NCBI GenBank assembly: GCA_018296165.2
Contig: JACKQL020000012.1
Coordinates: 558,001-622,000, forward strand
Origin: Termitomyces sp. T153
Taxonomy: Eukaryota > Basidiomycota > Agaricomycetes > Agaricales > Lyophyllaceae
Direction: 5' to 3'
DNA length: 64,000 nucleotides
Below are positions 45,330-57,330 of the stretch, piece after piece. Positions within the stretch are counted from its first letter, which is position 1. Each line of letters starts with the position of its first letter. The translations under genes were made by a program, and so were the position numbers. The notes below the pieces were generated by a model. The model had not been told where the DNA came from. It was given only the letters and a program-made list of their open reading frames with translations, and searched no databases.

Positions 45330-45754
45330 CCGGTGACCTTTGATCCTAGTAAGGATTCACTTGAGAGCTGAATCTGGATGCCAGCCTTCTGTGCTGTTTG
45401 ACTAGTCAGAGGTGCTTGTATATATATGTGTATGATTGTCCGACTTGTTCACTAACTATGGAGAGTAGAGTGGAAGTAATAGTACGTGTTTTGTACATCC
45501 TCAGTGTGAGGGGAGGAAGACATTGCATGTGGCACTAAATATACAAATGAAATGATCCAAGTTTTAGTCGCCTGATTCGTCCTTAGTTTTGTATTCAGCT
45601 GCTTCTGACTGCTACGCACTCGTGACGTTTGTGCTCCATCCTGCGGAGAAGATCCGAGCAAAACTTGTGTCGTGAAGTTCAGTTCAGGTTCCTGCAGTAT
45701 AGTATCAGATCGAGAACACACTTCAGGTAAGAAGGACACAAGACAAGACGGTAC

Positions 45755-46045
45755 TTACCTAGGTCTGAGTATGGGTATCTGCTGTCCACCGGGAAATGAC
45801 TCGGAATTTTCGGTTGTAGCTGAGAAATGTCGATCGAACTCGCGACTTTCTAGCTGTTGCGCGATGGCCAGAAGGGAATGAAGAACGGTATCCCTATCAA
45901 TGGCAGTCGCGCCGAGGGGAGGCGGGGAGTTGAAGTCGAGAAAAGCGGCTTTATCAAAGGTTGGGGGGAGGAGGTCATAGAGTGAAAGCAACGCCACCAG
46001 ACGCAGGCGCAGAGTCTTCGATTCAGCCGAGTCGGTCCAAGTCAT
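45755..46045 (-). CDS. Small hypothetical protein, first exon
   Basis: ATG at 46045 opens about 95 codons (MTWTDSAESKTLRLRLVALL...), with an amphipathic helical start, up to a good donor (AG|GTAAGT, 45,759-45,764). The second exon is uncertain: an acceptor near 45,647 would add about 15 residues and stop, while others give shorter tails. The helical region and small size are compatible with a subunit of a larger complex, but I do not recognise the family. It is convergent with the HDAC gene. Confidence 0.45.
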   Translation of the reverse strand: MTWTDSAESKTLRLRLVALLSLYDLLPPTFDKAAFLDFNSPPPLGATAIDRDTVLHSLLAIAQQLESREFDRHFSATTENSESFPGGQQIPILRPR

Positions 46046-47510
46046 GGATGTGGGTGAAAGCGAAGAATACTGTCACCTGCTGGCAAGCGCAATATATAGC
46101 CATTTACTCGAAGACTAGATCAAGATTTCATGTAAAATTGAGTGGCCAAGGACAATTCGCCGACCGCCACTATATTTACCTTGCCTATGTATAATTGGAA
46201 CCCTTTGTTCCATGGAGAATGTTACCCGTAGATCTCTCGAATCTTGCAAGCTTAAGCGCTTGCCACTTGGAGCCGCGATATCTGCGCGTTTATCTACTGG
46301 CGATAATGGATACATAAGAGCTTAACCCGCACAGGTATGAATGGGGAGGCGAAACTTGCGATAGTCCTTACCGTGAGCGTTATGAGATTTGACTCGACCC
46401 AATGGAAATAGCATTAAAGGATGTGGAGATTAAACACGCTCTATCAGGCGTGTACCAGATAACCATATACTTCTCTCGACAGATTCATGGAAGCCATTGA
46501 TGGCCCAGATAGCAGCGAGAGATTCAGGAGGAACTAGGCACACCCCGAGGACTAATATTTCGAACGGTCACGCAGTCGTTTAGTCAATGGGAAGCACGAA
46601 GGGAGGGGCCCATCAAGACTGACAAAAATCTCCTGGTTTAGTGCATACTAGAAATAAGACCCAGCTCGGTCGAGCGACAGTCGAACCGTAGATACGAGGG
46701 TTAGCCTATACCCAATCAAGGTGTTGAGAATCTCTTGTCACTGAATTCGAGAACCGTACGGGGTTAGCGACGATACCTGGCATGATGCATGGTCCTTTCG
46801 TTTTGGATGTCTACCTCACAGACAATGATTCTCCCATCAATAACAGTCATCCGAGTCAGTCCGGCATCAGTATGTGTAAGTAGCTTCCAAAACGATGGAA
46901 TCTGGAGGTATGTGCCCGGCCAAGCGGCTAGGCGGCTTTATTTGGGTCACGATTTGAATAGAAAGCCTCATCGATCGAGGATGGTAGTAAGCTCTCAGAT
47001 TCTTTTCCAAGAGTCAGATACTTACGATGTGGACCAGGATACATCGATGGACCCATGAAAACAAAGAGAAGCGATTCGTCATGGTTGCTGACATGGCCAG
47101 TGCTGTGGGATACTCAGGCTGGCAGTTTTGGGTTTCCGAGTCGACATAAATAACCACTTCGAAAGGCCGTAAGTGTACCTAAGTATATCCGAGTCGGAAT
47201 ATCTATTGCGCATAGTCTTTGTTCAGCTTGATCCAACCCTACAAACGCCAGCATAATCTGTTAACTCTTTGGATGGACGTGAGTCCCGTCTATAGTACAG
47301 GCCTACCGCCTAAAGTCGCCAAAAATGATATCACAGTGGCTTGACCCAGATCAGGTGTGCAAAATGCCATCTCAGACCTTTTAAGCAAACAGGGCAGGGA
47401 AAATATACAAGGCTGACACAGCGTGGCTTCTTGAGAAGTTTGAGCACTGAACCTAGATGTCCAGCCATACAGAATATTATACTATGGTCATGTTTGCGAT
47501 TCGAGGTAGC
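46046..47510. other. Intergenic, no gene recognised
   Basis: CpG-rich sequence with only short ORFs (for example 46,789-47,058) lacking motifs. It contains the promoter of the small minus-strand gene at its left end and the 3' flank of the aminopeptidase gene at its right. Confidence 0.4.
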
Positions 47511-48920
47511 TCAAGTGAGAACTTCTGCACCATGTTCTGTAATTAATACCATGTGTTCTGCTTGAGCACTACGCGCGCAGTTCTGATGACCAATGAGCAG
47601 ACTAATCGGGAGTGATACGAAGAAATCGAGCATTTACCTCTGTTGAAGCAGTCCATCCATCAGGGAAGATCCAACCCCTGGGATTCGAGCCTTGAATGAG
47701 AGATGGCTAGCAGTCACGGATTGTATTAGTGGCAGAGGTAAAACGCGTGAAAAAACTCCACTTGCTTCTATAGTAAAACAATCACCGGGCAACATGACCC
47801 CGGGCTCGTCGTTCACTGCAAACACGTCCAGTCTCAGTACAGATTGAGCAGTGCTCTGAACGAAAAGCGTACAATGGTGTAATATCCATGGAGGTCGATG
47901 AAACACAGTACCGATACCATGGCCCGTGAATTGAGTAGATATGGAATAGTTAGTATTGCGCGTTAGCTCGTGGATAGCCTTTCCGATGTTTCGAAACGGC
48001 CGTCCGGGACCACAGGCGTCGATTCCTGCTCGCAATGCATCGTTGGTCAACCTTACGAGCTCCCGACCTTGTTCATCCTGCAGTGTTTGCGATTATGAAG
48101 GCATCAATATCGAGGGCGAGACGCGCACCACATTGCCAACTAAGAATGTTTGAGACGTGTCACCGTGGTAACCATTGAGATAAATAGTTACGTCGATGTT
48201 GATAATGTCACCGTCGTGTAGTGGTCGACTGGAAGAGAGCTCTCGGTGTGTGACAGGTATTGAAACGGTATTTACATACTCGTCAGGTATTCCATGAACT
48301 ATGATGTTGTTAATACTATCAATGAATCATAGTTGAGAGAATTTAGATAAGAGGAGGAGAGACTAAAGCGCACCTGGTACATATTGACCGAGGAAAGTTT
48401 TGATATAGAAGTGGAGAAGGATATGCAGCATGTGCAATGATAAATTCATGAACAGACGCGTCAATGCTGTTCGTAGTAACGCCAGGCTAGAACAAGTGTG
48501 AATCTTTGAATCGTTGGTGTGAGAGAGCACGCATACCTTGATAAGCGTTCCAGCATAATCCCGCACTTTTCTCGCGAGATTTGCCGCATCTCGTAGTCGT
48601 GCATCCGCCTCTCCTCCTAACGCGATCCTCTCAGGAATGGCACGGCCTGTAGAGCTGTGACATCCGGTCTCAGTATAACCTGGCTGAGCATAAGGTGGTC
48701 GCTCTATGTTATCCGGTACATTTCGAGGTGTAATGTGAGCTACACCCCAGACAAACGGTTCCTCAGGAAGGATGATGCTGTAGTCGCCGAAATCAACATC
48801 TGGCCCAGAGTCCTCAGAAGAAGTAGATTTGAGTCTATAGAGAGCGGGATAGCGAGCGAAAGAAAACAGATAAGAAGGACGTAACCTGCGTGAAGATGAT
48901 AGACGTAGTCGGCTCAACAT
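47511..48920 (-). CDS. Methionine aminopeptidase type I, mitochondrial-type
   Basis: Eight exons (48537-48920, 48374-48486, 48280-48315, 48129-48228, 47873-48077, 47762-47815, 47638-47690, 47511-47582), 338 aa. A 51-nt pyrimidine-rich stretch (48835-48885) with intron ends keeps the frame and is probably spliced, giving 321 aa. It removes the initiator Met from nascent proteins using two divalent metals. Metal ligands are visible: [14 protein letters not shown] (two Asp), TGHGIG (His), FTIE (Glu) and ITEHGAEVL (Glu). RPLHDGD and EPGVMLPGD are typical. The N-terminus ([13 protein letters not shown]...) is basic, Ser/Leu-rich and free of acidic residues, so mitochondrial import is likely, as in MAP1D. 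The FTIE-SNPRGW loop is about three residues shorter than usual. Confidence 0.92.
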
Positions 48921-49264
48921 GGAAGAGAACAAAACATACGACTTGCGGCAAGACGGGCCGAGCAATGCCGGTCTCGGAGGTTTCTCTCTCCGAACAAGTG
49001 ACAAGTTTATTGAAATTGAAATCGTCACGTAGGACGTGATTTATGTCACGCGTTTGGGCTGAGATCTGTTGTCGGCCATGCAACCGTCCTGCCAGTCAAT
49101 CTCGCACGCTTTCTTGGACCAACTGAAATAGTCTGGTATGGGTGCTAGATATATTATTAATACATTAGCGTATTACTACATACGGTGGAATTTCTTCTAT
49201 TATTCCACATCAGTCGGGGTATGATATTCAACAATGTTGACAAGAAACGAAATAAGTACAACTT
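48921..49264. other. Short intergenic region
   Basis: Contains the promoter of the aminopeptidase gene and the 3' flank of the Nup188 gene; both genes run left. No other feature seen. Confidence 0.5.
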
Positions 49265-52200
49265 CTAACTTATTGGTGTGCCGACCCTCTCATACAAGAA
49301 ATTAGACAGGATCTGTGTCAAATCTACACTGCTCTTGCCGATGATGTCATTACTCTTCGCAAGAATTGGTTTCGCCTTGTTCAGGAGCGACTGCAAATCA
49401 GATGCCATCTCCCCCGTCATCCCTCGCCTCAACCGCTCGCCCAGCGTTATTGACGACCTCGAAGCTCTTCGTTCAGCTTTCGAGGCATCGAGGCGTTGTG
49501 CATCAACCGACATGCTCTCCTCCTCTTCTGCAGCTGGAGGCGGTACGTTGTCTGGTTGTTGGGATAATATGATTACCAATTGTGTGACGGCGTACGTCAG
49601 AACTCCCTCGAGGTTCTTACGTGCTGTTAGAACAGCTTGGCGAACATCTAGCGACTCATGTGTCGATGTACTTGCTGTAAGACTTTGACCGGCTGACCGA
49701 TTGACAAGTTCACGCAAAAGATCTAGGGTTGACATTCCCAGCTCCTGCAACGTTCCTATGGACGCAGGCTCGCTAAGGATTACTTTCGAATGCTAAGAAA
49801 CGAAGGTGAATAAGCCAGGATCGACGAGAAAGATATGAAGAAGAAGACTGACTGGCTGGACTGTCACGTCTTGATTGGGCCGCAAATCCTCGTATCCCAG
49901 CAGGATAGCCTCAGCATGACTGGTAGCAATAAGAGTCGTAATAATGTTCCCCGAAAGCCGATACAGTCGGTGAACAAGATGAACAATCACAGGGCGCTTC
50001 AAAGGCTCCGTCGTCGGAGAGTCCTTCTCAAATTGTGTGCGTTCTTCAATTGTCAGAGGCTCAAAGAGGCTAGTGAGATGATTCGGATGTGTTGTCGCAT
50101 AGTTGAGCTGCTGAAGAAGCTGCAGAGCATGGATAGAGAACGTCTTGAGAACCTTGTCGACGATAGAATCCGCACTCGCTGACGACGGGGCACTGAAAGC
50201 AATGGATTGGAAGAGTTTAACCACAAGCTCGATCTCTTCAAGGAGGGCAAACGTTATTGGATCCCCAATGGTCCATTTCAACGCCCGAAGAATCTGCTCT
50301 CCGTACAGCTGTACAAATCCGCTAGCTTCCACATCAAAATAGTGGTTGTACCTGCCTAAAGCCGAAATGATGCCAGTTACGATAGCTAACATCGAACAAT
50401 AGGAATAGTGTGCTGGACTTCGCTCGTTGGGTAGCTCGGGAAGCACGACATCAATCATCCCGGCACTAATGGCGGCGCTGATGAAGTTGTTGCTGTATGC
50501 CGCCAATACACCATCACTAGCGAGACGTTCAGCTGCAGTAGGGATGTTGGCGAGGGCCATGTGAAACAATAACAAGTGGGGAGCATAGAGAGGTCGTTTC
50601 TTCACCAGGAGTAGAGGAAGGTTGGAAAGGCCTACAAGATCGGAATGAACGAAGAGATCAAGACTTCTCCTGATGATATCTGTTTCTTGGCACCGTGCCA
50701 ACCAGAGGACTGACGATGGATTGACTTCAAGGTGAGTGCACTGCTCGAACACAGCGACCAGTAGCTCCATATCCTTATCGAGCTCTGAATCTGTCCTGGT
50801 GCTGGCAGATTCGAAAACGACTTTGAGAGCATCTATGACGAGGAAGAGGGAGGTTTCCACAAATGAGGTTATCGCCAAGCGTTGTTCCGCATTTACAGCC
50901 TTCATTCGTCGTACAAGATTGCGACAATGACGTGCGCAGAAGTACATTATCTGGAGCAACGTACGATGGAATGGCACCGACACTGTCCCAAGGAATGATT
51001 TGGCGGGAGACTGCGCATCGTTCGTAATGATGTTGTGGACATTGCGTACCAAATCAATAAACGACGCCACTTCGGGAGGTTTGTCTGATGGTGAGAACCA
51101 TGCCAACTCGACCATGGAGAGGAGCAGAGAAAGTCTCCGCCCGTGAATAGTAGTCATCATATCTCCCTGTCGGTCTTCCTTTGCAATATCGTACGAGATA
51201 GTTGCACAAATGGCCAGGACGATAGGTCGGACAAGGATATCGTTCCGGAAGTAAGGAACAACCTTCTGGAACAATAACTGCCAAGATTCCGCAAGAGCTG
51301 CTTGGGAATGTGCCAAAGAAAGATTGAGGTTGATTGACAACAGCTGTTTCTCAACAAGAGTATCAGAATTATCGTCCATCGACTCTGCACTCTTCGCGTA
51401 CGCAAGCAGACGTTTCCGTAGCAGTGGCACCGAGAACGCAAAGTTATCGCCCAACTCCCGCTGTTCCAACGGCTCCTGACACGCCAGCTGCTCCAACGTT
51501 AGACCACGATAGTTCGTCTTGAGCTGTTCCGAGAGCATATCGTAGATCTTGGGGTCGTACGAGCTTGGTGCTGCCTCGCAAACAAGATCGTTCAGCTCTT
51601 CCTCCGATTTGAAACGAGGGGCAATCTGTAGGAAACTAGCCGGTTTCGCCGTTGATGGAGCATTCCCGTGCTGCCGGAGGTGTATGTCAATATCTCGGCC
51701 CAGAACATTCACCGCATGCGACTTGGCTGCTATCTTGTACGCAGTCGAAGACACGGCACTGTGAAGGTTCGAGTGCTTCACCCCATCAATGACCTCGAAA
51801 TCTGACACCTCGTACTCCGGCATGGGTCCTATTTCCTCGCACGCAATCGACGAAATCTGCTCCCAAAATTCTTTATCCTCTCGAATCGCCTGCAACGCCG
51901 TCTTGTGCTCCAAACCATGTTGCCACACCACGTCGAGGAAGTTCAAAATCGAACAGAGGAGTTGTGGATTTATCTCCCATATATGTTTCCAATTCGAAAG
52001 AACCTCGCGCACGACATCAATCGCACTGGTCGTCTTCATCTTCTCCACTTCTTTCTTCCCCGCCTCCTTCCCTCCCTTATCCGACTCCTCCACAACCTTT
52101 CCCTTCCCATTATCCTTCACAACTTCCCCCGGTGTCCTAAACTTGCCAGTGACAAACAACCCCGCCAACGCCGGCTCCTTATCCACCCCAAGCGAGATAA

Positions 52201-55200
52201 AAGTCCATACCGCATTCCGTAACACCATATCCTCATAAGGATGCTGCACAATTCTCACTAATGCCGCCACCGTTGCTTCCGGATGAGACAAATGCGCAAT
52301 GATTGTTGGCGACGGGGGCTGCAGGGCAGATAGCGATTTGCAAAGTGCATGTAGAACGCGGATAGCCTCGATGGGTACTGTCGTTCCCGCATCACGTTCC
52401 TTGACGTACAGCGCTAGAACATCGATAGGGTCGATTTTAGTCCGGCTAGAGGTATACACTGACATCCCGCCCGTGATGCGTGCACACAACGCCTGCTCGA
52501 GGAGACACGGTTTCGAAGCCGCCGCTGACACCTGTTTATACGTCAATAGGAGCCATGTAAGACGCAGATGTGATTCAAGAAGCGAAATCAGCCGCTGAGC
52601 GTCGCCGTACCGCCGAGCCGCGTACAAGTTCTTGAGACTTTGGCTCCCAGATGAGATAGATGAGACGAGGGGGTTAATAGTCGAACTCGTCGCCTTGTGA
52701 AGAAGTGCATCGACGATAGCCTGGCTGAGCGCCGCAAACGGTCGTTCCTCCAACGTCGGAGGCGCATGTTCCAACACCTTGACATACAACGACGTGACCC
52801 GTTTGCCAATCTCGAACCTGTCCCCGAGCTGCGTGTACTTCCACCCCAGATGCTCTATCCAAATCTCCGTATGGACAAACCGAGCCGCACGGAGGAGGAC
52901 TTCCTCTTTGATTTTCTGGAGCCGAGGGTTATCGGGGAGGACCGAGGACGCTGCTTCGTGGAAGAGCTGCTTGATGAGGTGGAGAAGACCAAGTGTCATC
53001 GTGTACTGCCCTGTTGCGCGTTCCGCCGCTAGTGCACCCGATGCGAAGCCCGTTGAACGCTCGTTACCGAACAGAGCCGTGGTGGAGCGGATATACAGCC
53101 AGACGCGGTTAGAGTAGTTCGGAAGAGCAAGCAGTGCGGAAAGAACACTCATCGCAGAGGTAATGAGCTGGGGACGAAGCTGTGTTCTCGTGCGCGGGTT
53201 AGTCTGTGAGAGCGCGTCCTCGAGTATCATCGTCGTTAGCTGCACAAGATCCGGCGGCTGCGCCTCCGTCATCGTATGAGCCACGACGGGGGGACCACTC
53301 TCCAACGCCTGCATAAGCTGCTCCGCCTGCGCCGCATTATCCTGAATAAGACTCCGCACAAGGTCAAGACAATGCATAACAATCTCCTCCTCGTCTCCTC
53401 CGTCGGTCTCCATGCCTATATCCTCCAGTCTGATCACCTTAGACTGTGGACTCCCTCGCCGAGCAAACGACACATCCTGGTATGCGCCCGAACTTGCACC
53501 TGAAGAGAGTAGACGCCGGCGGTTGACATAGTCCGTGAGGAGCTCAAGGATAACCTTCCACCCTGAATGCTCATGCTGCCACAGTATAACGGCGTAGTCA
53601 CCACCATCGCTCAACGAACGCCCCACCGAATGTGCTGGAAGCGTGCTCCCTCCAGGCAGCGTCATCGGCCGTGTGTTAAAAAACGTAACGCCCAAATTCG
53701 GTTTCTCCACCCTCTCATACAACGCATGAGCGCCCGAACACGCGCTGATCGGAATGACCTGCGTATACGTCTGCAACGTCTCGAGGTAATAAAACACATG
53801 GCTCGCGCAGACGAGTCGTTCCTCTGTAATCGGCTGTCCTTCATCCGAATGACCAGCGACAGAAAGTGTATCGTAGTCGAGGAATCCGGTGGCGGTCATG
53901 GCGCGGAGGAGGCGGATGAGGGGTTTGAAGTGGATGGGGAAGCGGGATCGGGCGACGTCGAAGATGGCGCGGCGGGCGTTACCATGGTGCCAGTCAGCTT
54001 GCCAGAATTGTGCGCATATACCGGTAATGGAGCGGCTTTCGCTGCGCCCGAAGAGGGATATCCAGACGTCGACGAGGGCGTTGAAGTCGCCTATTTCTTC
54101 AACGACGACCAGCTCGAGGAGGGCGATGACGAGACCTAGCAAAATAATGTGTACCGATGTGGTAAGAAGGAATAAGCAGTTGTACGTACCTTTTATGACG
54201 GAACGGTATGCGATAGCGTTAGGATCTGTTACTGTGGACCCTCTCTTCCAGGCGACGGCGGTGACGAAGAGAGGGGAGTTGGTCAGCATGCTAGATAATA
54301 TATGGAACAACGGTGACTGTGGGAGAATACACCTAGCAGCCAACTCTTGGTGTTTTGGAAGATGGGAGGGTCGGGTCGATGGCCCAGGTCTGATAGAATC
54401 GAAAAAGGTTTTGTAGGACTCTGGTACCTCCTGGGCCTTGTCCACCAAACGCGAAAGAACGTAGGCCCAAGAGAGAGTAGTACAGATATTCAACGGATCT
54501 TCTTGGTATTTGACAACCATATCATGTATTTTCTGAACGGATTGAGGAGACGAGACATAAAAGTTCTTGTCCACAGGGTTGTCAGAGATTTCGAATTGCT
54601 GAAGATCAGACATCCTCTCGAGCTCGAGCACTTCGATCATGAGAATCTGCCAGAGTACAAGGCAGTCTGCGATATTTGACTGGCCCTCATCGTCGAGAAG
54701 CAACCGCTTGTTCTCCTGCCGCCGTCCCAGCTGACTCGCGTAGCCCGTTTCAAAAATCTTCTCCACCAGCGGCCCACTACACGGTACGAACCCCCACATT
54801 GACCAGAAAACAACCTCGAGCGCGACCAGCTGCTCTTTCACATTTTGTTTCGCCCACCGTGACGCGATTTTGGGGTGTACACTCATTGATTCCGGTAGGG
54901 CTTCTTTCGTTTTTCGCACATATTCGTCGATGAGAGATTCGACAAAGGCAGGTCGGTCAGGTATGAGATCGTTCACAAATTTTGTAGCGATGGTATGGAT
55001 GGGGTCGTCGGAGTCTTCAAGGGCGCGTAGAAGAGGAATGAATGAACGAAGGACAAATAGCCGTTCGGAGTAGTAGAATGGGGTTATGGCTTCAACGAGT
55101 TCTTCAACCATGGAAGACGCATCCTCAGCTTTGGAGGGTAGACCCTCGTTGTAGAGAAAAGACCGTAGAAGTACAAGCGCTTGGACCTCGTCAATGTCTA

Positions 55201-55539
55201 AATTTTTGCTGACAGCGAAGATGAACTCCTTGTCGGGATCCTCAATCTTCACAACGACACCATCCGCAAGGGTAGCAGAGCCCTTGTTAATCACGGTCCG
55301 CGACGCGTCGGAAGGCTTTCCAAATGGTCGTGCAAACTCTTTGAAATGGCGTTTACGTGGTTCGAGGTACTGCGCAACCTGCTCTAGGTGTACACCCTCC
55401 TGGTGCCCCGACAGGATTGAGTGTAATTGCTGGTATGTTCTATGGGAAAATTCTATGGCTCAATCGTCATATAAGAAAAAATTGAGATTGTAGACACGAA
55501 CACATCAATCAAGTCAGATCTTTTGGAGTCGTCCGACAT
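49265..55539 (-). CDS. NUP188: Nucleoporin Nup188
   Basis: Exons 55502-55539, 54190-55439, 49853-54135 and 49265-49792, about 2,030 aa. The intron 54136-54189 (GTACGT...GCTAG, 54 nt) keeps the frame, so an ORF reads through it. Nup188 is a large alpha-solenoid scaffold of the inner ring of the nuclear pore. The N-terminal block order matches Nup188 rather than Nup192/205: TYQQLHSIL, a hydrophobic 'LDIDEVQALVLLRSFL' segment, 'FYYSERLFVLRSFIPLL', then 'VKEQLVALEVVFWSMWGF'. The rest is helical repeats with a Lys/Glu-rich insertion (about 52,040-52,110). The last exon adds an Ala/Ser-rich linker and a helical end. It is somewhat longer than the animal protein (about 1,750 aa). Further in-frame introns cannot be excluded. 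Confidence 0.88.
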
Positions 55540-56015
55540 AACCTTTGGGAGGGAGAAGAGGATTCACCAAGGTGATGGCGTAGACCGCGCACGACGACGA
55601 GCGAAACTCTTGTTTGGTTCTGATGTTGTTGCACAACACAACGATTGGCCGCACCGCGTTTCAAACGTTCAGCTTGAAGACTAGCGCCGCCACTCGAGGC
55701 TGGCAAGCATTGATTTGAAATATGAACTTGAACGTTGAACTCTTACTATATGGACTTATTCCAGGAATTTCAATTTCAATTTCATGTAATTGGTGCCGGC
55801 GCAAAATCAGTGCCGTCCCAGGCTTTACGCAGACGCTCAACTCGAAACGCTCGTAAGTTGCAGTTACTTACTTTTACTAGTACATGTTGGAACGCAGCAA
55901 GAACCTCTGCGCATTCTTGGCCTGGCTTTCGAAAGCTTGTGGTCTGGCTGAGCCTACACGTAATCCTCGGCAAAAACAACGCGTCTGAGCGGCATCAAGA
56001 CAAGTTATAGCTTCC
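55540..56015. other. Divergent promoter region, Nup188 / SDR
   Basis: About 475 bp between two genes transcribed away from each other. An ORF at 55,735-56,010 on the plus strand looks incidental. Confidence 0.5.
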
Positions 56016-57074
56016 ATGCACCTCATAAGCCTGCCAACATTCCTTCTTTCACTCCTCGTCGTCCTCGTATCCTACACTAAACTCTCAACAACCAACATGC
56101 CCGCGCTAAACGCAGTGCGAACCGCAAACGCCGCATTTAAACCGTCCTACACACCCGCCGCGATCTTTGTCGGGGGAACATCTGGCATTGGCCAAGGTCT
56201 CGCAGAGGCATTTGCCCGCCACACGCGCGGAAACGCTCACATCATCCTTATTGGCCGCAATCGCGCCGCTGCGGAGGCGATCATCGCACAATTCCCCAAG
56301 CCGACGGGTTCAGCAACCTACACGCACGAGTTCGTGCAATGCGACGTGTCGCGCATGAAGAATATCGAGTCTGTGACGAAGGAGCTTGTTGCGCGTGTTC
56401 CGAAGATCAACTTTCTGTTTATGAGCCCGGGTATCATGACGATGAAGGGGAGAGACGAGACGGAGGAAGGCATCGACACGAAACTTGCGATTCACTACTA
56501 TTCGCGATGGAAGTTCATTAATGGCCTTGCTCCCGCTCTTGTGAAGGCTCAAGAGGCCGGAAAAGACGCTAAAGTCCTCTCTGTTCTTGCCGCTGGAAAG
56601 GGTGGCGAAATTAATCTCAACGATCTGGGTCTCAAGAACACATTTTCTCTCACAAACGCCGCGTTGTCAGCGCCTACGTACAACGATCTCATGCTACAGG
56701 TAAGCTATAGGTTCTTATATCAACCCATATTCAAATGCTCAACTACCGAACAGGATTATTCCAAGAAATACCCAGGACTGACCTTCGTCCATTCATACCC
56801 CGGATTTGTCAGATCATCCCTCATGTCATCTTCCGATTCCACAATCCTCAAAGTAGCTTCACCTGTCCTCTTGAGTCTCTTCCGTCCTTTCTCCACAAGT
56901 ATTCAAGATTGTGGCGAATACATGTTGTATGGTCTTTTGAGCAATAAGGCAGGGTTCTACCGAGTGGGCTCGCAAGGAGAGGATTTGGGTATGAAGAGGT
57001 ACTTTGGTTCTGAGGAGGCGCGAAAGAAGTTGTGGGAGCACACTGTTAAGGCGACTGAGGTGCCGTCGTCATAA
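56016..57074 (+). CDS. Short-chain dehydrogenase/reductase-like protein, N-terminally membrane-anchored
   Basis: Two exons, 56016-56699 and 56754-57074, 334 aa. The 54-nt intron (GTAAGC...AACAG) keeps the frame. A Rossmann fold is clear: AAIFVGGTSGIGQG (about residues 48-61) binds the dinucleotide and IILIGRNRAA follows; the catalytic Ser block is VLSVLAAGKGG. The expected YxxxK reads TYNDLMLQ, so the active-site Lys is missing. The first 27 residues form a hydrophobic signal-anchor (HLISLPTFLLSLLVVLVSY), followed by a second Met (MPALNAVRTANAAF) where related fungal proteins normally begin; either start is possible. A C-terminal region (VHSYPGFVRSSL, GLLSNKAGFYRVGSQG) fits the fungal NAD(P)-binding SDR group. 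Substrate unknown. Confidence 0.85.
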   Translation: MHLISLPTFLLSLLVVLVSYTKLSTTNMPALNAVRTANAAFKPSYTPAAIFVGGTSGIGQGLAEAFARHTRGNAHIILIGRNRAAAEAIIAQFPKPTGSATYTHEFVQCDVSRMKNIESVTKELVARVPKINFLFMSPGIMTMKGRDETEEGIDTKLAIHYYSRWKFINGLAPALVKAQEAGKDAKVLSVLAAGKGGEINLNDLGLKNTFSLTNAALSAPTYNDLMLQVSYRFLYQPIFKCSTTEQDYSKKYPGLTFVHSYPGFVRSSLMSSSDSTILKVASPVLLSLFRPFSTSIQDCGEYMLYGLLSNKAGFYRVGSQGEDLGMKRYFGSEEARKKLWEHTVKATEVPSS

Positions 57075-57330
57075 TCATATCCCACATAATTCGAGTTCTT
57101 GCCAGTTTGTATTGTTCAAGTTACGATTTTTCCCGTTATTCTCTTGACGTCGACATGGTTCTTGTAAAATACAACTAACAATTTCAGTTTTCGTCATGCA
57201 AAGCAATGCAAGCATATCATTGACTCTTGACGACTATGAAGCCTCATTAACTGAGTGCAGTACGACACAAAGCTAGTATACATACACAGGGAAGCTCCTA
57301 CTCGAACTTCTCTCTCAAAAACTATGTACT
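57075..57330. other. Convergent intergenic region
   Basis: Holds the 3' flanks of the SDR and BTB genes; nothing else seen. Confidence 0.5.

Noticed and set aside
49265..55539. Nup192/Nup205 instead of Nup188
   Set aside because: N-terminal blocks (YYSERLFVLRSF, KEQLVALEVVF) match the Nup188 order; the size alone would fit either.
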